This document shows positions 9,296 to 17,955 of a DNA stretch of 64,000 bases, piece after piece; within the stretch, counting starts at the first letter, position 1, and each line of letters opens with the position of its first letter. Origin of the DNA: Ensifer sp. BR816 (GTDB lineage: Bacteria > Pseudomonadota > Alphaproteobacteria > Rhizobiales > Rhizobiaceae); contig NZ_KB905370.1 in assembly GCF_000378985.1 (NCBI RefSeq), positions 3,679,342 to 3,743,341 on the forward strand, in the 5' to 3' direction. Made by a program: the position numbers and the translations under genes. The notes under the pieces were generated by a model. It had not been told where the DNA came from. It searched no databases and was given only the letters and a program-made list of their open reading frames with translations.

Positions 9296-9303
9296 CTTTT
9301 CCA

Positions 9304-11292
9304 TTACTCAGCAGCCTCCTCATCAAGCTTGACGAGCACGGTGCCTTCACTGACCTGGGCACCCTCGGCCACATGCACGCTCGCGACCTTGCCCTCCCGC
9401 GTCGCCGAAAGTGTCAGCTCCATTTTCATTGCTTCCATGACGACGAGCGGCTGGCCCTTGGCGACCGCCTCACCGGCGCCGACGCGCACGAGCTTGATGA
9501 GGCCCGGCATCGGCGCGATGAGCTCGTCATCGGCAATCTCGCCACCGTGCCCGCCCGACAGCGAATCCGGCAGGTGGAAGACGAGGCTGCGGCCGCCGAG
9601 GAACAAGGTCAGTGTCTCGCCGTCGCGGATGAAGCGGAGCACCCGCTTCTGACCGGCGACCTCCAGCCGGGCGCCATCCTCGAACCGCTCGAGCACCAGG
9701 ACCGGCAGCGTGCTGGAGCCGGCATGCACCGCGAACTGGTCGCGGCCGCGCGCCTTCAAGGTCGCCTCCGAGCGGCCGCCCTCATGCTCGAGCGTGATCG
9801 TCCGTTGCGCGTCGCCCCAGATCTGCCAATAGCCGAGCGACGACCACGGATCGCCCGTCACCGCCGGTGCGAGCACGCCGGTCGCGGCGATTGCCGCCAG
9901 TGCGAGCGCTTCGTCATCCGGCGCGACCGGCGCCGTCAGACGCTCGATTTCCCGGTCGATAAGCCCCGTATCCGGCATGCCCGAGCGGAAATCGTGCTCT
10001 TCCGTCAGGCGAATGAGGAAGTCGAGATTGGTGACGGTGCCGCCGATCCGGCATGCCTTCAGCGCCTTCTGCAACTGCCCAAGGGCCGCCGACCGGTTCG
10101 GGCCATGGACGATCAGCTTGGCGATCAGGGGATCGTAGTAGGGCGTTACCATGTCGCCCTGGCGCACCCCGGAATCAATCCGCACGTTCCCGTCGGGGAA
10201 GCTCAGGTGCTTCAACCGGCCGATTGCGGGCAGGAATCCCTTGGCCGGATCTTCCGCATAGATCCGCGCCTCGAACGCCCAGCCGTCGATCGTGATGTCG
10301 GACTGCCTCTTCGGCAGCGGCTCCCCGGCGGCGACGCGCAACTGCCACTCGACGAGGTCGAAGCCGGTGATCGCCTCGGTCACCGGGTGCTCCACCTGCA
10401 GCCTGGTATTCATCTCCATGAAAAAGAACTGATCCCGCCAGAGCCCGTTCGTAACATCGGCGATGAACTCGACCGTCCCGGCGCCAACATAGCCGATCGC
10501 TTGCGCCGCCTTCACCGCCGCCTCGCCCATGGCGCGGCGTACCTCGGCGGTCATACCCGGGGCCGGCGCCTCCTCGATCACCTTCTGGTGTCGGCGCTGC
10601 AGCGAGCAGTCGCGCTCGAAAAGATGAACGATATTGCCGTGCCGGTCGCCGAAAACCTGGACCTCGATATGGCGCGGCCTGGTCAGATACTTCTCGATCA
10701 GCACCGAGCCGTCGCCGAAGGCGGCCTCTGCCTCTCGCCGGGCAGCCTCGAGCGCCGAGCCGAAATCCTCCGGCCGGTCGACGCGCCGCATGCCCTTTCC
10801 GCCGCCGCCGGCGCGAGCCTTGATCAATACCGGATAGCCTATCTCGTCCGCCTGCCTGGCAAGGAAGCCCGCCTCCTGTTCGTCGCCGTGGTAACCGGGC
10901 ACGACCGGAACGCCTGCATGCTCCATCAGGGCCTTGGCAGCGTCCTTCAAGCCCATGGCGCGGATTGCGCTCGCCGGAGGCCCGACGAAAACCATGCCTG
11001 CCGCCTCGACGGCCGCCGCGAATTCGGCATTCTCCGAGAGGAAGCCGTAGCCGGGATGGATGGCTTCCGCGCCGACGCTTCTTGCCGCCTCGATGATCCT
11101 CTCGATCGACAGATAGCTTTCGGAGGCCGGCGCCGGCCCGATCCTCACCGCCTCATCGGCAAGCGCCACATGTAGCGCGTCGTCGTCAACGTCGGAGTAG
11201 ACGGCGACGGTGCGGATGCCGAGCCGGCGGGCGGTGCCGATGACGCGACAGGCGATTTCACCACGATTGGCGATCAGGAGTTTCGAAAACAT
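9304..11292 (-). CDS. mccA: Methylcrotonyl-CoA carboxylase, biotin-containing alpha subunit
   Basis: A 662-residue biotin carboxylase/biotin carrier protein that carboxylates its own biotin using ATP and bicarbonate for the MCC beta transferase. In order: biotin carboxylase domain from residue 1 (FSKLLIANRGEIACRVI), ATP-grasp glycine loop ARAGGGGKGMRRV, FMEMNTRLQVEHPVTE active site, linker, and a C-terminal biotinyl domain with the biotinylation motif VMEAMKMEL about 40 residues from the end. The leucine context selects methylcrotonyl-CoA over acetyl- or propionyl-CoA. It follows the ridA-like gene by 17 bases. Its TAA stop lies only a few bases from the IS110 edge, but the protein looks complete. 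Confidence 0.94.
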   Translation of the reverse strand: MFSKLLIANRGEIACRVIGTARRLGIRTVAVYSDVDDDALHVALADEAVRIGPAPASESYLSIERIIEAARSVGAEAIHPGYGFLSENAEFAAAVEAAGMVFVGPPASAIRAMGLKDAAKALMEHAGVPVVPGYHGDEQEAGFLARQADEIGYPVLIKARAGGGGKGMRRVDRPEDFGSALEAARREAEAAFGDGSVLIEKYLTRPRHIEVQVFGDRHGNIVHLFERDCSLQRRHQKVIEEAPAPGMTAEVRRAMGEAAVKAAQAIGYVGAGTVEFIADVTNGLWRDQFFFMEMNTRLQVEHPVTEAITGFDLVEWQLRVAAGEPLPKRQSDITIDGWAFEARIYAEDPAKGFLPAIGRLKHLSFPDGNVRIDSGVRQGDMVTPYYDPLIAKLIVHGPNRSAALGQLQKALKACRIGGTVTNLDFLIRLTEEHDFRSGMPDTGLIDREIERLTAPVAPDDEALALAAIAATGVLAPAVTGDPWSSLGYWQIWGDAQRTITLEHEGGRSEATLKARGRDQFAVHAGSSTLPVLVLERFEDGARLEVAGQKRVLRFIRDGETLTLFLGGRSLVFHLPDSLSGGHGGEIADDELIAPMPGLIKLVRVGAGEAVAKGQPLVVMEAMKMELTLSATREGKVASVHVAEGAQVSEGTVLVKLDEEAAE

Positions 11293-11309
11293 ACGCCTCT
11301 CTTCCGCTT

Positions 11310-11693
11310 TTACTGCGCCGCCACCACTTCGACTTCGAGGAGCCAGGCAGAATCGAAGATGCCTGCAATCACCACCGTCATCGCCGGCGCCAGCGCCCCC
11401 AGATAGTCGTTTCGGATCTCGCGGTTCGCGACGAGATTATGCCTGTCGGCAAGATAGGTCGTGACCTTGACGATGTCGGTCTTGGACATGCCGGCGGCTT
11501 TCAGCTGTGCATCGACATTATGCCAGACCTGGCGGGCCTGCGCCTCGAAGCCCTCCGGCACGACATCGTCGGACTTCATCGGGATCTGGCCGCTGACGAA
11601 GAGCAGGCGCCGGAAACTCTCGATACTGACGGCCTGCGAATAGCCGCCGCGCGGCTGCGGCGCGCTCATGGCGTTGATATTGTCGCGTTTCAC
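11310..11693 (-). CDS. RidA/YjgF-family protein
   Basis: A 127-residue RidA-like protein; the family hydrolyses reactive enamine/imine intermediates, or has diverged roles in catabolic operons. Seen: GGYSQAVSIESFRRLLFVSGQIP (N-terminal substrate pocket) and a terminal EVEVVAAQ strand, with the usual family length. The GTG start at 11693 was chosen because a GGGGAGGG ribosome-binding site lies 6 bases upstream; an internal ATG at 11669 would shorten it. The gene sits between MCC beta and MCC alpha on the same strand with short gaps, so it is part of the leucine operon. The usual catalytic-arginine region near the C-terminus (here PAMTVVIAGI) lacks the Arg of canonical RidA, so it may not be a classical deaminase. 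Confidence 0.85.
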   Translation of the reverse strand: MKRDNINAMSAPQPRGGYSQAVSIESFRRLLFVSGQIPMKSDDVVPEGFEAQARQVWHNVDAQLKAAGMSKTDIVKVTTYLADRHNLVANREIRNDYLGALAPAMTVVIAGIFDSAWLLEVEVVAAQ

Positions 11694-11706
11694 CTTGAGC
11701 CCTCCC

Positions 11707-13314
11707 CTACATTCTGAACAAGCCGAAACGCGTCTCCTCGACCGGCGCATTCAGCGCCGCCGACAGCGACAGCGCCAGCACCTCCCGGCTCTTGCGCGGA
11801 TCGACGACGCCATCGTCCCACAGACGCGCCGACGCATAGAGCGGATGGCTCTGGCGCTCGAAGAGATCGAGAACCGGCTGGCGGAAGCGCGACTCCTCCT
11901 CTTCGTTCCAGGGCGTCCCAGCGCGCCTCAGCGCCTCGCCGCGCACGGTCGAGAGAACCCCCGCCGCCTGTTCGCCGCCCATCACCGAGATGCGGCTGTT
12001 CGGCCAGGTCCAGAGGAAGCGCGGCGAGAACGCCCGGCCGCACATGCCGTAATTGCCGGCCCCGAAGGAGCCGCCGACCAGCATGGTGATCTTCGGAACC
12101 TGAACGGTCGCAACCGCCGTCACCAGCTTGGCGCCGTGCTTGGCGATGCCTTCGGTCTCGTATTTGCGCCCGACCATGAAGCCGGTGATGTTCTGCAGGA
12201 AGACGAGGGGGATCCTGCGCTGGGCGCACAGCTCGACGAAATGGGCGCCTTTCAGCGCCGACTCCGAAAACAGCACGCCGTTGTTGGCGACGATGCCGAC
12301 GGGGATGCCGTGGATGTGGGCGAAGCCGCAGACGAGCGTCGTGCCGAAGCGCGCCTTGAACTCGTCGAACCGCGAGCCGTCGACGACACGGGCGATCACC
12401 TCGCGAATTTCATAGGGCGTTTTCAGGTCGCCGGGCACGATGCCGGCGATCTCGTCGGGATCGTAGAGCGGCGGCTCTGGTTCGCGAAGCTCGACAGAAT
12501 GCGGCTTTTCGCGGTTGAGCCCCGCGACGGCGCGGCGGGCAAGCGCCAGCGCATGCGCATCGTCGCGCGCCAGGTGATCGGCAACGCCGGAGAGCCGGGT
12601 GTGCACGTCAGCGCCGCCGAGGTCCTCGGCCGAGACCACCTCTCCGGTCGCCGCGCGCACCAGCGGCGGCCCCGCGAGGAAGATCGTGCCCTGCTTTTCG
12701 ATGATGATCGTCTCGTCGGACATGGCCGGCACATAGGCGCCGCCGGCCGTGCAGGAGCCCATGACCACCGCGATCTGCGGGATCCCGGCGGCCGACATAT
12801 TGGCCTGGTTGTAGAAGATGCGGCCGAAGTGATCGCGATCCGGAAAGACCTCGTCCTGGTTCGGCAGGTTCGCGCCGCCAGAATCGACCAGATAGACGCA
12901 GGGAAGCCGGTTCTCGGCGGCGATCTCCTGGGCCCTGAGATGCTTCTTCACAGTGATCGGATAATAGGTGCCGCCTTTGACGGTCGGGTCGTTGCAGACG
13001 ACCATGCATTCGCGGCCGGAAATCCGCCCGATGCCGGCAATCAGCCCGGCGCTCGGCGCGTCGCCGTTATACATTCCATGCGCCGCCGTGGCGGCAATCT
13101 CGAGAAAGGGCGTGCCGGGATCGATCAGGGCCGCGACCCGGTCGCGCGGCAGGAGCTTGCCGCGGCTGACATGGCGCTCGCGCGCGGTTTCTCCACCACC
13201 GCCCGCCGCCAGCCGCACCGCTTCCTCTATCGTCGAGATCGCCTCCGCCATGGCGGCACGGTTTGCCTTGAACACATCCGAGGATGGCGAGATGTGCGAT
13301 CGCAGTATTGTCAT
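11707..13314 (-). CDS. mccB: Methylcrotonyl-CoA carboxylase, carboxyltransferase beta subunit
   Basis: A 535-residue carboxyltransferase that moves CO2 from biotin to 3-methylcrotonyl-CoA. It has the two crotonase-like halves of the family: an N-terminal acyl-CoA binding part with [33 protein letters not shown] and [18 protein letters not shown], and a C-terminal biotin-binding part with [15 protein letters not shown] and [15 protein letters not shown]. The length matches MCC beta. It starts 91 bases after the isovaleryl-CoA dehydrogenase gene, in a gap that contains a palindromic repeat, and uses a GGGGGGA ribosome-binding site. Confidence 0.95.
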   Translation of the reverse strand: MTILRSHISPSSDVFKANRAAMAEAISTIEEAVRLAAGGGGETARERHVSRGKLLPRDRVAALIDPGTPFLEIAATAAHGMYNGDAPSAGLIAGIGRISGRECMVVCNDPTVKGGTYYPITVKKHLRAQEIAAENRLPCVYLVDSGGANLPNQDEVFPDRDHFGRIFYNQANMSAAGIPQIAVVMGSCTAGGAYVPAMSDETIIIEKQGTIFLAGPPLVRAATGEVVSAEDLGGADVHTRLSGVADHLARDDAHALALARRAVAGLNREKPHSVELREPEPPLYDPDEIAGIVPGDLKTPYEIREVIARVVDGSRFDEFKARFGTTLVCGFAHIHGIPVGIVANNGVLFSESALKGAHFVELCAQRRIPLVFLQNITGFMVGRKYETEGIAKHGAKLVTAVATVQVPKITMLVGGSFGAGNYGMCGRAFSPRFLWTWPNSRISVMGGEQAAGVLSTVRGEALRRAGTPWNEEEESRFRQPVLDLFERQSHPLYASARLWDDGVVDPRKSREVLALSLSAALNAPVEETRFGLFRM

Positions 13315-13359
13315 TGTCCCCCCAGCCCTGGCCTTCCTCAGTCGAGCGGTCCCCTCGGT

Positions 13360-13402
13360 CTACAGCGTCCTTTGTGCGCCTGAAGGACGCACGGCGCTGT
13401 AG
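13360..13402. repeat. Intergenic palindromic repeat, copy 1
   Basis: A 43-base imperfect palindrome with outer arms CTACAGCG and CGCTGTAG and inner arms around GTGCGCC/GGACGCAC. It lies in the gap between the isovaleryl-CoA dehydrogenase and MCC beta genes. A relative with the same outer arms is at 19602-19636, which marks it as a dispersed repeat of the rhizobial intergenic palindrome type. In RNA it would form a strong hairpin that could affect transcript stability between the two genes. Confidence 0.75.
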
Positions 13403-13405
13403 TGG

Positions 13406-14569
13406 CTATTTCGTCTCGGCAAACAGTTCGCGGCCGATCAGCATGCGGCGGATTTCGCTCGTGCCGGCGCCGATCTCGTAGAGCTTGGCGTCGCGCAGCA
13501 GCCGGCCGGCCGGATAGTCGTTGGTATAGCCGTTGCCGCCGAGCGCCTGGATCGCCTCGAGGGCCATCGCGGTTGCCTTCTCCGCGGCATAGAGAATGCA
13601 GCCGGCAGCGTCCTTGCGGGCCGTCTCGCCGCGATCGCAGGCGGATGCCACCGCATAGACGTAGGCGCGCGCCGCATTCATCGTCACATACATGTCGGCA
13701 AGCTTCCCCTGCATCAACTGGAATTCGCCGATCGGCTGGCCAAATTGCTTTCGCTCATGGAGATAGGGGACAACCACATCGAGGCAAGCCGCCATGATGC
13801 CGAGCGGACCGGCGGAAAGCACGACCCGCTCGTAGTCGAGGCCCGACATCAGCACCTTCACACCCTCGCCGACCTTGCCGAGCACGTTGTCTTCCGGCAC
13901 CTCGCAGTCCTCGAATACGAGTTCGCAGGTGTTCGAGCCGCGCATGCCGAGCTTGTCGAGCTTCTGGCCGGTCGAGAAGCCGGGAAAGGTCTTTTCGACG
14001 AGGAAGGCGGTGATGCCACGCGGCCCGGCCGCCGGATCGGTCTTGGCATAGACGACCAGCACGTCGGCATCGGGGCCATTGGTGATCCACATCTTGCTGC
14101 CGTTCAAGACATACCGGTTGCCGCGCTTTTCGGCCCGGAGCTTCATCGAGACCACATCCGAACCTGAACCCGGCTCCGACATCGCAAGCGCCCCGACATG
14201 CTCGCCCGATATCAGCTTCGGCAGGTACTTCGCCTTCTGCGCGGCGTTACCGTTGCGGTTGATCTGGTTGACGCAGAGGTTGGAATGGGCGCCGTAGCTC
14301 AAGCCGACCGATGCCGAGGCCCGGCTGATCTCTTCCATCGCCACGCAATGGGCGAGATAGCCGAGGCCGGCGCCGCCATGGGCCTCGTCGGCGGTGATGC
14401 CGAGCAGGCCGAGTTCGCCCATCTCCCGCCAGAGCGGGGCCGGGAAGGCGTTGCTGCGATCCGTTTCGTCCGCCAGCGGCGCGATCCGCTCCGAGGCGAA
14501 CCGGCGCACCGTGTCACGCAACGCGTCGATCTCCTCGCCAAGGGCGAAGTTCATTCCAGCTTCAAACAT
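13406..14569 (-). CDS. ivd: Isovaleryl-CoA dehydrogenase
   Basis: A 387-residue FAD-dependent acyl-CoA dehydrogenase converting isovaleryl-CoA to 3-methylcrotonyl-CoA. Seen: [16 protein letters not shown] and [26 protein letters not shown] (FAD/substrate segments), the isovaleryl-CoA dehydrogenase motif [16 protein letters not shown] with the catalytic Glu, and the C-terminal [21 protein letters not shown]. An AGGAG ribosome-binding site precedes ATG 14569 by 6 bases. It is the first gene of the leucine operon; electrons would pass to ETF. A 9-base dyad upstream is a candidate regulator site. Confidence 0.95.
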   Translation of the reverse strand: MFEAGMNFALGEEIDALRDTVRRFASERIAPLADETDRSNAFPAPLWREMGELGLLGITADEAHGGAGLGYLAHCVAMEEISRASASVGLSYGAHSNLCVNQINRNGNAAQKAKYLPKLISGEHVGALAMSEPGSGSDVVSMKLRAEKRGNRYVLNGSKMWITNGPDADVLVVYAKTDPAAGPRGITAFLVEKTFPGFSTGQKLDKLGMRGSNTCELVFEDCEVPEDNVLGKVGEGVKVLMSGLDYERVVLSAGPLGIMAACLDVVVPYLHERKQFGQPIGEFQLMQGKLADMYVTMNAARAYVYAVASACDRGETARKDAAGCILYAAEKATAMALEAIQALGGNGYTNDYPAGRLLRDAKLYEIGAGTSEIRRMLIGRELFAETK

Positions 14570-14628
14570 TCCGTTCTCCTCCCGACGCCGCCGACGATCT
14601 CCTCATCGTCAGACAGGCGCGCCGGCCC

Positions 14629-14666
14629 ATGTTACCGCTCTGCGGCCCTGTCGCGAACGATAACAT
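14629..14666. promoter_or_regulatory. Inverted repeat upstream of the isovaleryl-CoA dehydrogenase gene
   Basis: Near-perfect dyad ATGTTACCG (14629-14637) and CGATAACAT (14658-14666), 60-97 bases upstream of the operon start. It is a candidate operator for the leucine-catabolism operon; no regulator gene is adjacent, and the binding protein is unknown. Confidence 0.35.
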
Positions 14667-14911
14667 CGCTGCCGGCTAATTTCCTTCCAAAGAGCCGGGC
14701 GGCCAAGCACGAATTGCAAAGGAAGAAGCCACGCAAGCGGCGCAACGATGCTTTGGTGGCGAAAGGCGTAGGTGCCGAGATAGTACCGGCTGCTCGGAGC
14801 CTGGACGCCTTGTTCGGCGGAGGCCTATTTTGGTTAGCACAAAGATGCGGAGCAACCCCAATCTCCGGGGACTTGCCTCGAATTTCTCACATTCAACGCT
14901 CCTTATACGGA

Positions 14912-15046
14912 ATGCCGAAGCGCACCGACAAAGCTGGCCTCGCCTTCCTCGTGCTTATCTGCATCCTCGTCGCTCTTGTGGTCAGCATTCTCGCGCTCGA
15001 CCCCGGCGCTCAGGCGCCGCCCAGTCAACCGACGCTGGTTCCGTAA
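14912..15046 (+). CDS. Small single-pass membrane protein (hypothetical)
   Basis: A 44-residue open frame starting MPKRTDKAGLAF with a positively charged N-terminus, one strongly hydrophobic segment (about residues 9-29) and a proline-rich tail ending QPTLVP. The layout is typical of small inner-membrane proteins with the C-terminus outside. There is no good ribosome-binding site and no recognised family, so expression is uncertain. It lies in the 540-base gap between the divergent leucine operon start and the end of the epimerase gene; the rest of that gap shows nothing recognisable. Confidence 0.35.
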   Translation: MPKRTDKAGLAFLVLICILVALVVSILALDPGAQAPPSQPTLVP

Positions 15047-15107
15047 GGCATGCCCGCCGATCGACCGTGGCGGTCCAGCCGAGCCGGCCCGCCCTGAAAG
15101 GTTCTCA

Positions 15108-15962
15108 TCAGATCAGCCCATATTGCCTGGCCTTGTTGCGCAGGAAGGGAAGGCCGTTGCCCATCACTTCCTCCTCGTCCTTGGCGACCGGACGCCAGAC
15201 GGCGAGGCCGTAGGCCACTTCCGGCGGCATGTTGATGAAGCTCTCCATGGCGAGGCCGCCCGTGAAGCCGATCGCCGCGAGGGTCGAGAAGATCTCGTCC
15301 CAGCCGCAGGTGCCGTAACCCGGGGTGCCGCGGTCGCTTTCAGAGAGATGAATGTATTTGAGGTGCTCGCGCGCATCGAGAATGCCCTTGCCGACACCCT
15401 TCTCCTCGATGTTCATGTGGTAGGTGTCGAGGTGCACGAAGATGTTGTCGGCGCCGACCCGCTCGATCATCTTCACCGCCTGCCAGCCGGTATTGATCAG
15501 GTGGTTCTCATAGCGGTTGACTGCCTCAACGCCGAGCTCGATGCCGCGCGACCTGGCATGCTTGGCGGCGGCCTCGAGCACCCGGGCAATGTTGTCGTAT
15601 TCCTCCAAGGTCGGCGGTACGCCGGTGCGCTCGCCGATACCGCCATAGATGACGCCGGACAGCGCCTCGCCGCCGAGATCGGCGGTCTTGTCGATCGCCA
15701 CCTTCAGATGCTCGATCGCCGCATCCGGCCTAACCGAGGCCCAGGCGCGCTCAGGCAGGCCGAGCGAGCAGAGTGCGCGCAGCCGGTTTTTGTCAAGCAG
15801 CGCACGGGTGTGCTCCGTATCGACGGCCGGCGGGTTCAACATCGGGATCTCGATGAAATCGACCTCGTACTTGATGGCGGCCGCCACCGCCCGCTCCGCG
15901 CCCGGACGGTCCCAGTTCATGGTCCACATGCTCGTATGGACGCCAAATCCCTGCATGGTCAT
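15108..15962 (-). CDS. Ketose 3-epimerase-like TIM-barrel isomerase
   Basis: A 284-residue member of the D-tagatose/D-psicose 3-epimerase family (AP endonuclease family 2 fold), which interconverts ketoses at C3 using a divalent metal. Seen: GIELGVEAVNRYENHLINT with the first catalytic Glu, HLDTYHMNIEE with the metal Asp/His, YIHLSESDRGTPGYGTCGWDEI, and LAMESFINMP with the second catalytic Glu. ATG 15962 overlaps the upstream permease stop by 4 bases and has an AGAGGA ribosome-binding site; the longer upstream frame is a shadow of the permease. As the last gene of a sugar importer operon it probably acts on the imported sugar; the substrate is unknown. Confidence 0.9.
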   Translation of the reverse strand: MTMQGFGVHTSMWTMNWDRPGAERAVAAAIKYEVDFIEIPMLNPPAVDTEHTRALLDKNRLRALCSLGLPERAWASVRPDAAIEHLKVAIDKTADLGGEALSGVIYGGIGERTGVPPTLEEYDNIARVLEAAAKHARSRGIELGVEAVNRYENHLINTGWQAVKMIERVGADNIFVHLDTYHMNIEEKGVGKGILDAREHLKYIHLSESDRGTPGYGTCGWDEIFSTLAAIGFTGGLAMESFINMPPEVAYGLAVWRPVAKDEEEVMGNGLPFLRNKARQYGLI

Positions 15963-16957
15963 GATCCTCTTCTGATGATTGAAATCTTGATTTTCGAAGC
16001 GACCCAGCGAAGGATCATCACGCCGACGAGCAGGATGCCCCAGACGGCGGTCGCGAGATGCTGGTTCGCCCCTATGAGATTGAGGCCTGACGACAGAAGC
16101 TGCAGCACGACGAGCGCCACGAAGACGGGGATCACCCGGCCGAAGCCGCCGAACGGATTGACGCCGCCGAGGAAGCAGGCAAGCACGGTGATCAGCAGGT
16201 AGGACTCGCCGTGACCGATGCGCACCGAATTGAATCGCGCCAGCATGATGATGCCGGCAATGGCGCACATTACGCCGGAGAGCGTATAGACGAGGACGAT
16301 CGCCTTGCGCGTGTTGATGCCGGAGTAGCGCGTCGCCTCGAGATTTGAGCCGATCATATAGGTGTTGAAGCCGAGCTTGGTGCGCCCGAGCAGCACGTGC
16401 CAGCCGAGGACGCAGACGATGAACACGATCAGCGGCACGGGAATGCCGGCGACCGAGCCATGGCCGATCGGCCCCACGAAGGCGGGGAAACCGGAAATAT
16501 CGCCGCCACGCGTCAGGAACTCGCCGAGGCCGCGCAGAAAAATCATCATCGAGAGCGACACGAGGATCGGATGGGCGCGGGTAAAGGCGATCACCAGCCC
16601 CATCACGACGCCGCTCGCCGCGCCGACCAAGAGCGCCATGAGGCAGCCGACGATGAAGATGCCAACGCCGGCATCGACCCCGCCATTCTCCCTGAGGACC
16701 CAGGCAAGCGTCAGCCCGGCGATATTCGCGGTGAAAGTGATAGCCAGATTGAGGCCGCCGGTCAGGATCGGCAGCAGCATCGCAAGCGTCAGGAGACCCA
16801 GTTCCGGAAGCTGGAAGGCGACGGAGCCGAAGGTCGCCGCACTCAGGAACTGCGGCGAGGCAAGTCCGAAGACAAGGACGACGGCGACGAAGGCGAGGCC
16901 GGGTCCGGCCATCTCCGGCCCGAGGGCCGTTTTCACGCGCTCGAGGATAGTGGTCAT
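15959..16957 (-). CDS. Sugar ABC transporter permease (RbsC-type), second copy
   Basis: A 332-residue multi-spanning permease of the ribose/rhamnose/AI-2 type (BPD_transp_2). Seen: GGLNLAITFTANIAGLTLAW and the conserved NTYMIGSNLEATRYSGINTRKA loop followed by CFLGGVNPFGGFG, which mark RbsC-like permeases. About eight to ten hydrophobic segments are visible. It overlaps the preceding permease gene by 4 bases (ATGA) and the epimerase start by 4 bases, so all are co-translated. Two different permeases in one operon suggest a heterodimeric channel. Confidence 0.93.
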   Translation of the reverse strand: MTTILERVKTALGPEMAGPGLAFVAVVLVFGLASPQFLSAATFGSVAFQLPELGLLTLAMLLPILTGGLNLAITFTANIAGLTLAWVLRENGGVDAGVGIFIVGCLMALLVGAASGVVMGLVIAFTRAHPILVSLSMMIFLRGLGEFLTRGGDISGFPAFVGPIGHGSVAGIPVPLIVFIVCVLGWHVLLGRTKLGFNTYMIGSNLEATRYSGINTRKAIVLVYTLSGVMCAIAGIIMLARFNSVRIGHGESYLLITVLACFLGGVNPFGGFGRVIPVFVALVVLQLLSSGLNLIGANQHLATAVWGILLVGVMILRWVASKIKISIIRRGS

Positions 16958-17955
16958 CGGCCCGCCCCCTTCTGTCCGACGAAGGAGAGCAAACGCTCGA
17001 CCCGCGTATTGGAAAGCGTGATGGCGAGCAGGATGATGGCGCCGACGATCATCTTGAAGGCAAAGGGCGAGACTCCCATCAGGTTGAGGCCGTTCTGGGT
17101 GATCGAGATCAGGAGAACGCCGAGAACGCAGCCGAGCACCGAACCCTTGCCGCCGCCCAGCCGGGCGCCGCCGAGCACCACCGCGGCAAGCACGTCGAGT
17201 TCGCGGCCATAAAGCGCGTTCGGCACCACTTCCTGGGCATAATGCGCCTGGATCAGCCCGCCGATACCGGCCATCAGGCCGAGCCAGCCGAAGGCGATGA
17301 ACTGCATCGCGCCGATATTGATACCGAAGCGGCGCGCCCCTTCCGGATTGTCGCCGAAGGCATAGAGCTGGCGGCCGACAGTGGTGCGGGTGATCAGCGT
17401 CCAGGTGGCGACAACACAGATGATCATGACGAGAACCGGCAGCGTGATTTCGATCCAGGTCCCGTCCGGCATTTCATGCTCGAAGAGGATGACCCGGTCG
17501 GTCAGCCAGTCGGGCAGGTCGTAGATCGACACGCCCCTGGTGAAGAACATCAGCAGCCCGAAATAGATGTTGAAGGTGGAGATCGTCGCGACGATCGAGA
17601 TGATCCGGAAGCGGTGGATCAGGAACGCATTGAGGCAGCCGAGCAGCACGCCGAGCGCCCCCGCGATCAGGAGCCCGGAGACCCAGCCGCCCCCGCCGAT
17701 CCAGCCGAGCACGATCGCCGTACAATATTGCACGACCGAAGCGGCGACGGCGAAGGAGATGTCGATGCCGCCGGCGATCAGAACCACCAGCAGGCCGACG
17801 GCGAAAATGATGTTGACGGCGCTGATGTTCAAAAGGTCGAAGGCGTTGCCGAGCGAAAAGAAGTTCGCCGTGGCGAAGGAAAGCACGGTGCTGATGACGA
17901 CGATCACCGCCAGCAGCGAGAATTCGGTCGCGTGAGTACGGATCAGGCTACGCAT
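16954..17955 (-). CDS. Sugar ABC transporter permease (RbsC-type), first copy
   Basis: A 333-residue RbsC-like permease paired with the one downstream. Seen: VLIAGGIDISFAVAASVVQYC (conserved early membrane segment), QLYAFGDNPEGARRFGINIG (loop facing the ATPase) and AAVVLGGARLGGGKGSVLGCVLG. The open frame extends upstream, but ATG 17955 (MRSLIRTHATEF) begins the homology and overlaps the ATPase stop by 8 bases. It stays on the minus strand in the same operon and ends in a 4-base overlap with the next permease. Confidence 0.93.
   Translation of the reverse strand: MRSLIRTHATEFSLLAVIVVISTVLSFATANFFSLGNAFDLLNISAVNIIFAVGLLVVLIAGGIDISFAVAASVVQYCTAIVLGWIGGGGWVSGLLIAGALGVLLGCLNAFLIHRFRIISIVATISTFNIYFGLLMFFTRGVSIYDLPDWLTDRVILFEHEMPDGTWIEITLPVLVMIICVVATWTLITRTTVGRQLYAFGDNPEGARRFGINIGAMQFIAFGWLGLMAGIGGLIQAHYAQEVVPNALYGRELDVLAAVVLGGARLGGGKGSVLGCVLGVLLISITQNGLNLMGVSPFAFKMIVGAIILLAITLSNTRVERLLSFVGQKGAGR

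Larger units (their letters stand above)
7906..9301 (+). mobile_element. IS110-family insertion sequence inside the leucine operon
   Basis: The element carries one DEDD-type transposase gene and about 200 bases of non-coding left end. The hexamer CTTTTC occurs at both edges (7906-7911 and 9296-9301). Deleting one copy plus the interior (about 1390 bases) would rejoin the MCC alpha stop codon to the HMG-CoA lyase ATG with a 20-base gap containing the AAAAGGGG ribosome-binding site. That makes these edges the likely insertion boundaries. IS110 elements lack long terminal inverted repeats, and none are seen. Exact ends are inferred. Confidence 0.75.

Noticed and set aside
7894-9303. Terminal inverted repeats or a target duplication longer than 6 bases for the IS110 element
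   Set aside because: None seen; only the CTTTTC edges match, which fits the IS110 family.
9292-13383. Plus-strand frames of 627 and 571 codons opposite MCC alpha and MCC beta
   Set aside because: Antisense shadows; the minus strand encodes clear biotin carboxylase and carboxyltransferase proteins.
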